NCBI GenBank assembly: GCA_027294925.1
Contig: JAPULM010000199.1
Span: forward strand, 1-9,741
From: a bacterium
GTDB lineage: Bacteria; Tectomicrobia; Entotheonellia; Entotheonellales; Entotheonellaceae
Direction: 5' to 3'
Length of the DNA: 9,741 nt
A program made the translations under genes and the position numbers. Of the stretch, positions 6,655-9,741 are shown in pieces. The stretch's first letter is position 1. Each line of letters begins with the position of its first letter. The notes below the pieces were generated by a model, which did no database searches, was not told the origin of the DNA, and worked only from the letters and a program-made list of their open reading frames with translations.

Positions 6655-7728
6655 ATGATTAACCGTGAATCCGGGATCTTTCAGACGAACTATGAGGGCG
6701 ATATGGCCCTCTATACCTTGCCATTGGCCAAGGCCACCAACTGGATCACCCTGGTTTTCCTGGTGATGGTGCTGCCGTTGATGTTGAATGAGCACACGCG
6801 GAGTATTGCAAATACGATTTTGCTGTCGGCCATTGGGGCGATCGGCCTGAATATTCTGGTCGGCTATACCGGGCAGATTTCCCTTGGGAAGGGCGCCTTC
6901 ATGATGATTGGCGGGTATACCGCCGCTATTCTGTCCAGCCGCTATGGCATGCCGTTCTGGATCGGCATTCCCGCCGGCGGCATCACGACCATGTTGGTCG
7001 GGACGCTATTTGGCATTCCATCTCTGCGCATCAAAGGTCTCTATCTGGCCATCGCCACGCTGGCCATGCAGCTCATTATCCCCTGGGTCATCAACCATGT
7101 GCCGTGGATTAGTGGCGGCACGCAGTCGTCGATTTATGTCGATACTCCCGAGTTGTTCGGCTTCGTGTTCAACAGCGAGTTTAAACGCTACTACCTCATT
7201 CTGGCGTTCTTCCTGCTGGCCTACTATGGGGCGCAAAATCTGGTGCGTTCGCGGGTTGGGCGGGCCTTCATCGCCATTCGCGATCGCGATATTGCGGCCG
7301 AGATCATTGGTGTGAACCTGTTCAAATACAAACTGCTGGCCTTTGCCATCAGTTCGTTTTATGCCGGGGTCGCCGGGGCTCTGTATACGTACTATCTGCG
7401 CATAGCCAACTACGAAAACTTTGAACTGCCGATCTCGATTGACTATCTCGCCATGATCATTATCGGCGGGCTCGGGAGCGTCCTTGGGGCGGTGCTGGGG
7501 GCGATCTTTATCCGCTTGTTGCCCATTGCTCTGGACCTGACTATCCCTGGTATTGTCGAAGGCCTCCTAGGGGTTTCGTACCAGAGTGCGGCAAACTTTC
7601 TGGCCAATTTTCAGCTGTTGATTTTCGGGTCGCTGATTATTATCTTTCTCGTCGTTGAGCCGGCGGGATTGGCGCGGATGTGGGAGCATGTGAAGCGGTA
7701 TTTCCGCTTGTGGCCCTTCTCGTACTGA
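6655..7728 (+). CDS. livM: Liv/HAAT-type ABC transporter permease, LivM-like
   Basis: This 357-aa inner-membrane protein is the second channel subunit. The LivM hallmark GLNILVGYTGQISLGKGAF is at 64-82, followed by the PSLRIKGLYLAIATLAMQ segment. The ATPase-contact loop VGRAFIAIRDRDIAAEIIGV is at 201-220, and a final hydrophobic segment ends in VEPAGLARMWE. I kept ATG 6655, only 5 nt after the livH stop, although no strong ribosome site is visible and coupling to livH is likely. From memory, the N-terminal pattern (G-x-F-x-T-x-Y...DMALY) occurs in relatives from similar clusters, which argues against starting at ATG 6703, where GAGGG lies 4 nt upstream. It is followed by a 78-nt gap with a GC-rich hairpin. 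Confidence 0.94.
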   Translation: MINRESGIFQTNYEGDMALYTLPLAKATNWITLVFLVMVLPLMLNEHTRSIANTILLSAIGAIGLNILVGYTGQISLGKGAFMMIGGYTAAILSSRYGMPFWIGIPAGGITTMLVGTLFGIPSLRIKGLYLAIATLAMQLIIPWVINHVPWISGGTQSSIYVDTPELFGFVFNSEFKRYYLILAFFLLAYYGAQNLVRSRVGRAFIAIRDRDIAAEIIGVNLFKYKLLAFAISSFYAGVAGALYTYYLRIANYENFELPISIDYLAMIIIGGLGSVLGAVLGAIFIRLLPIALDLTIPGIVEGLLGVSYQSAANFLANFQLLIFGSLIIIFLVVEPAGLARMWEHVKRYFRLWPFSY

Positions 7729-7732
7729 TTTT

Positions 7733-7771
7733 TCCCTCCCCATTGACGGGGGAGGATTAGGGTGGGGGTGG
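7733..7771. repeat. GC-rich hairpin resembling a dispersed REP-like intergenic repeat
   Basis: CCTCCCC (7735-7741) and GGGGAGG (7749-7755) form a perfect 7-bp stem with a 7-nt loop, followed by TTAGGGTGGGGGTGG. From memory, this pattern resembles the very common intergenic repeats of the type CCTCACCC...CCTCTCCC...GGGAGAGG seen in many bacterial genomes. No second copy is visible in this window, so membership of a family is inference. There is no U-run directly after the stem, so a simple terminator is unlikely. In this position, between livM and livK, it could stabilise or set apart the binding-protein part of the mRNA. Confidence 0.6.
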
Positions 7772-7806
7772 CATAGGTTTTTCACTAATAACAGAAGGAG
7801 AGTTCC

Positions 7807-9042
7807 ATGCGTATCCGTCGATTGGTAGTTGGATGCTTCGTGCTGATTTTTGTACTAGGTATGGTGTATATTCAGCCGGCGCTTGCGGACCATGAAATTG
7901 TCATTGGCGGGCAGTGTGACCGCACCGGGCCAACCAGGTCTGTGGGTGTGGTTCTTTGCCCCGGCATCATCGACAATGTTAATCTGGTCAACAAGCAAGG
8001 CGGCGTCATGGGCCACAAGTTGCGCTACATCGAGGTGGAGCACGCCTACAAGGTGGACCGCGGGATAGAAGCCTATGAGCGGGTCAAACACGCCGGCGCT
8101 GTCGCCACGTGGGACTATGGCACGCCTATCGTCTACGCCCTGACGCCCCGCCATATGGAGGACAAGATCCCTGGCATAACACCGGGCTTCGGCCGGGCGG
8201 ACGCGGCGGACGGCGAGCGTTTCGCGTACATCTTTCCGATGGCCGCGACCTACTGGTCGCAGGGCGCTGCAGCGATGCAGTTCATTAAGGACAAAGGCGC
8301 TAAGAAGGATAGTAAGGTAGCGTATATTTACTATGACAACCCTGCCGGGCGTGAGCCGCTGCCGATTGTACGGCGTATCTGCAAACTCGAAGGCTATAAG
8401 TGCCGCGAATTCGCTATCCCTCCGCCGGGTATCGAGATGGCCTCGGCCATCCTGGACATCAGCCGCCGTATGCGGGCCGACTACGTGGTGTCGCACTTAT
8501 TTGGCAAGGCGCCGGCTATTTCGATCAAAGAGTTCAGAAAGAACGGCTATCCCCTCAGTAAAATCATCAGCCTGGTGTGGGGCGCTGGTGAGCCTGATAT
8601 GATCGCTGCCGGTTGGGATACCGCCGAGGGGTATCTGGGTATGCATTTTGCCGGTGTCGGTCGCGACTTCCCGGTCATCAAGGACATCATCCAGATGTAT
8701 AAGGACGAAGGGAAGAAGGTCCCGGAAATCGTCGGGGGGGTCTATTACAACCGCGGTGTGTTCGTATCCGCCCTCATCGTTGAAGGCATCCGTCTGGCGA
8801 TCAAGAACTACGGCCTGCCAGTCACCGGCGAGAAGGTGAGGAAGGGCTATGAGCACATCAAGGATTTCACCCTAGGTGGTTTTCTGCCGCCGATGACGGT
8901 GACCCCACAGGATCACGAAGGTGGCGGCTGGGTGCAGCTCTACCAGACCAAAGGTGGCAAGCTGGTCAAGCACACCGATTGGTTCCAGGGCTATCGTGAT
9001 GTCGTCCTGGCTGAACTCAAAGATGCGGCGATGAGGAAGTAA
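7807..9042 (+). CDS. livK: Periplasmic substrate-binding protein of the Liv/HAAT transporter, LivK-like
   Basis: This 411-aa exported protein would capture the transporter's substrate in the periplasm. A signal peptide is clear: a basic N-terminus (MRIRR), a hydrophobic core to about residue 21, and a likely cleavage after PALA at 27, giving a mature start DHEIVIGG. No lipobox is seen; C10 lies inside the hydrophobic core. The mature part has the type I periplasmic fold pattern (Peripla_BP_6), including GGQCDRTGPT near the start, NLVNKQGGVMGHKLRYIEVEH, VAYIYYDNPAGREPLP and a C-terminal QDHEGGGWVQLYQTKGGKL. Mature cysteines at 37, 51, 192 and 199 could form two disulfides. The N-terminal cysteines are unlike classic leucine-binding proteins, so the ligand is probably not a simple branched-chain amino acid. 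AAGGAG at 7795-7800 is 6 nt from ATG 7807. It is followed by livF after 28 nt. Confidence 0.94.
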   Translation: MRIRRLVVGCFVLIFVLGMVYIQPALADHEIVIGGQCDRTGPTRSVGVVLCPGIIDNVNLVNKQGGVMGHKLRYIEVEHAYKVDRGIEAYERVKHAGAVATWDYGTPIVYALTPRHMEDKIPGITPGFGRADAADGERFAYIFPMAATYWSQGAAAMQFIKDKGAKKDSKVAYIYYDNPAGREPLPIVRRICKLEGYKCREFAIPPPGIEMASAILDISRRMRADYVVSHLFGKAPAISIKEFRKNGYPLSKIISLVWGAGEPDMIAAGWDTAEGYLGMHFAGVGRDFPVIKDIIQMYKDEGKKVPEIVGGVYYNRGVFVSALIVEGIRLAIKNYGLPVTGEKVRKGYEHIKDFTLGGFLPPMTVTPQDHEGGGWVQLYQTKGGKLVKHTDWFQGYRDVVLAELKDAAMRK

Positions 9043-9070
9043 GTGTTGTGACAGGAGGGTCGGGATCTCT

Positions 9071-9741
9071 ATGCTGAAGTTGAATAACGTTGAAGTGGTT
9101 TACGATCGCACCATTCTGGTACTGCGTGGTGTTTCCTTCGAAGTGCCGAAGGGACAGATCGTGGCCCTCCTGGGCTCCAATGGAGCCGGTAAAAGCACGA
9201 CCCTAAAAGCCATTTCTGGCATCTTGAAACCTGAGCGTGGTGAGGTAACCGCGGGTTCGGTGGAACTCGATGGCGTCCGCGTCGACCACCGTGAACCCTC
9301 AGACATTGTGAAGCGGGGTGTTGCCCAGGTGATGGAGGGGCGTCGTACCTTCGGACTGTTGACCACGGAGGAGAATCTTATCGCCGGGGCGCATACACAG
9401 CGGAATAAAAGTCGCATTCGTAAAGACATCGAGCTGGTGTATGAGTACTTCCCGCGGCTGGCTGAGCGTAAGGATGTCAGGGCCGGCTATTTGTCGGGCG
9501 GCGAGCAACAGATGCTGGCCATCGGCCGTGGGCTCATGTCGCGTCCGCAAGTGATGCTCCTGGACGAGCCCTCCCTTGGCTTGGCGCCCATGCTGGTGGA
9601 GGAAATCTTCAAGATTGTCCAGCGCCTGAACCACGAGGAAAGCATGACCGTGCTGCTGGTGGAGCAGAACGCCGCTATGGCCCTCACCATTGCCCATCAT
9701 GGCTACATCATGGAGAATGGCCGTATTGTGCTCGCTGAGAA
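9071..9741 (+). CDS. livF: Liv/HAAT-type ABC transporter ATPase, LivF-like (3' end outside window)
   Basis: This is the second ATP-binding subunit of the importer; 223 complete codons are present and the frame is open at the window end. LivF proteins usually run about 235-260 aa, so only a short C-terminal part is missing. Walker A GSNGAGKST is at 35-43, MEGRRTF (88-94) follows the Q-loop Q86, the signature LSGGEQQ is at 141-147 and Walker B VMLLDEPSLGL is at 161-171. VEQN at 197-200 has Gln where many ABC ATPases have the switch His, as is normal for LivF. AGGAGG at 9053-9058 lies 12 nt from ATG 9071, rather far, but no closer in-frame start exists. It is the last visible gene of the operon, 28 nt after livK. 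The operon may continue beyond the window. Confidence 0.94.
   Translation, partial: MLKLNNVEVVYDRTILVLRGVSFEVPKGQIVALLGSNGAGKSTTLKAISGILKPERGEVTAGSVELDGVRVDHREPSDIVKRGVAQVMEGRRTFGLLTTEENLIAGAHTQRNKSRIRKDIELVYEYFPRLAERKDVRAGYLSGGEQQMLAIGRGLMSRPQVMLLDEPSLGLAPMLVEEIFKIVQRLNHEESMTVLLVEQNAAMALTIAHHGYIMENGRIVLAE

Noticed and set aside
7733..7782. Hairpin after livM read as a rho-independent terminator
   Set aside because: The stem is followed by ATTAGGG and not a U-run; the later TTTTT at 7778-7782 is too far from the stem. The operon continues in the same direction with livK and livF.
7855..8496. A 213-codon open frame on the minus strand opposite livK
   Set aside because: It lies wholly inside livK, which has a signal peptide, ribosome site and family motifs. 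The antisense product is rich in Arg, His and Val and shows no recognisable domain.
1..9741. Mobile elements, CRISPR, tRNA or rRNA genes, defence system
   Set aside because: I saw no transposase or integrase motif, no regularly spaced repeats, no tRNA-like cloverleaf and no defence-type domain. All large frames are metabolic or transport genes.

Overview
The window is ordinary bacterial chromosome: tightly packed genes, Shine-Dalgarno sites and sigma-70-like promoters. By eye the coding parts are moderately GC-rich and the one long intergenic region is more AT-rich. The gene content suggests a proteobacterium or a related Gram-negative lineage that lives on carboxylic or aromatic acids. It comprises a branched-chain-amino-acid (Liv/HAAT) type ABC importer with an embedded acyl-CoA ligase, a CaiB/BaiF CoA-transferase and an amidohydrolase-2 protein. 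I cannot name a genus from the sequence; an uncultured lineage such as Tectomicrobia is compatible but is only a guess.

Layout. Positions 51-1280 (+) encode a class III CoA-transferase. It is convergent, with a 16-nt gap, to an amidohydrolase-2 family gene at 2457-1297 (-). Positions 2458-2904 form a divergent intergenic region with a candidate promoter for each direction, a perfect 15-bp palindrome next to the leftward -35, and several short repeated words. From 2905 to beyond the right edge runs one co-oriented operon: livG (ATPase), a long-chain-type acyl-CoA ligase, livH (permease), livM (permease), livK (periplasmic binding protein) and livF (second ATPase, cut by the window end). Gaps inside the operon are 30, 55, 5, 78 and 28 nt. 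The 78-nt gap before livK carries a GC-rich hairpin that resembles a dispersed REP-like repeat.

How the genes may work together. LivK would capture the substrate in the periplasm, LivH and LivM would form the channel, and LivG and LivF would power import. The ligase encoded between livG and livH suggests that the imported substrate is an organic acid, not an amino acid, and is converted to its CoA thioester on entry. The neighbouring CoA-transferase and amidohydrolase could belong to the same catabolic theme, but they are separate transcription units and that link is inference.

I found no RNA gene, CRISPR array, transposase, integrase, phage gene or clear new defence system. The points most worth a second look are the embedded ligase with its unusual C-terminal hinge motif, the divergent control region, the REP-like element before livK and the cysteine-rich binding protein.
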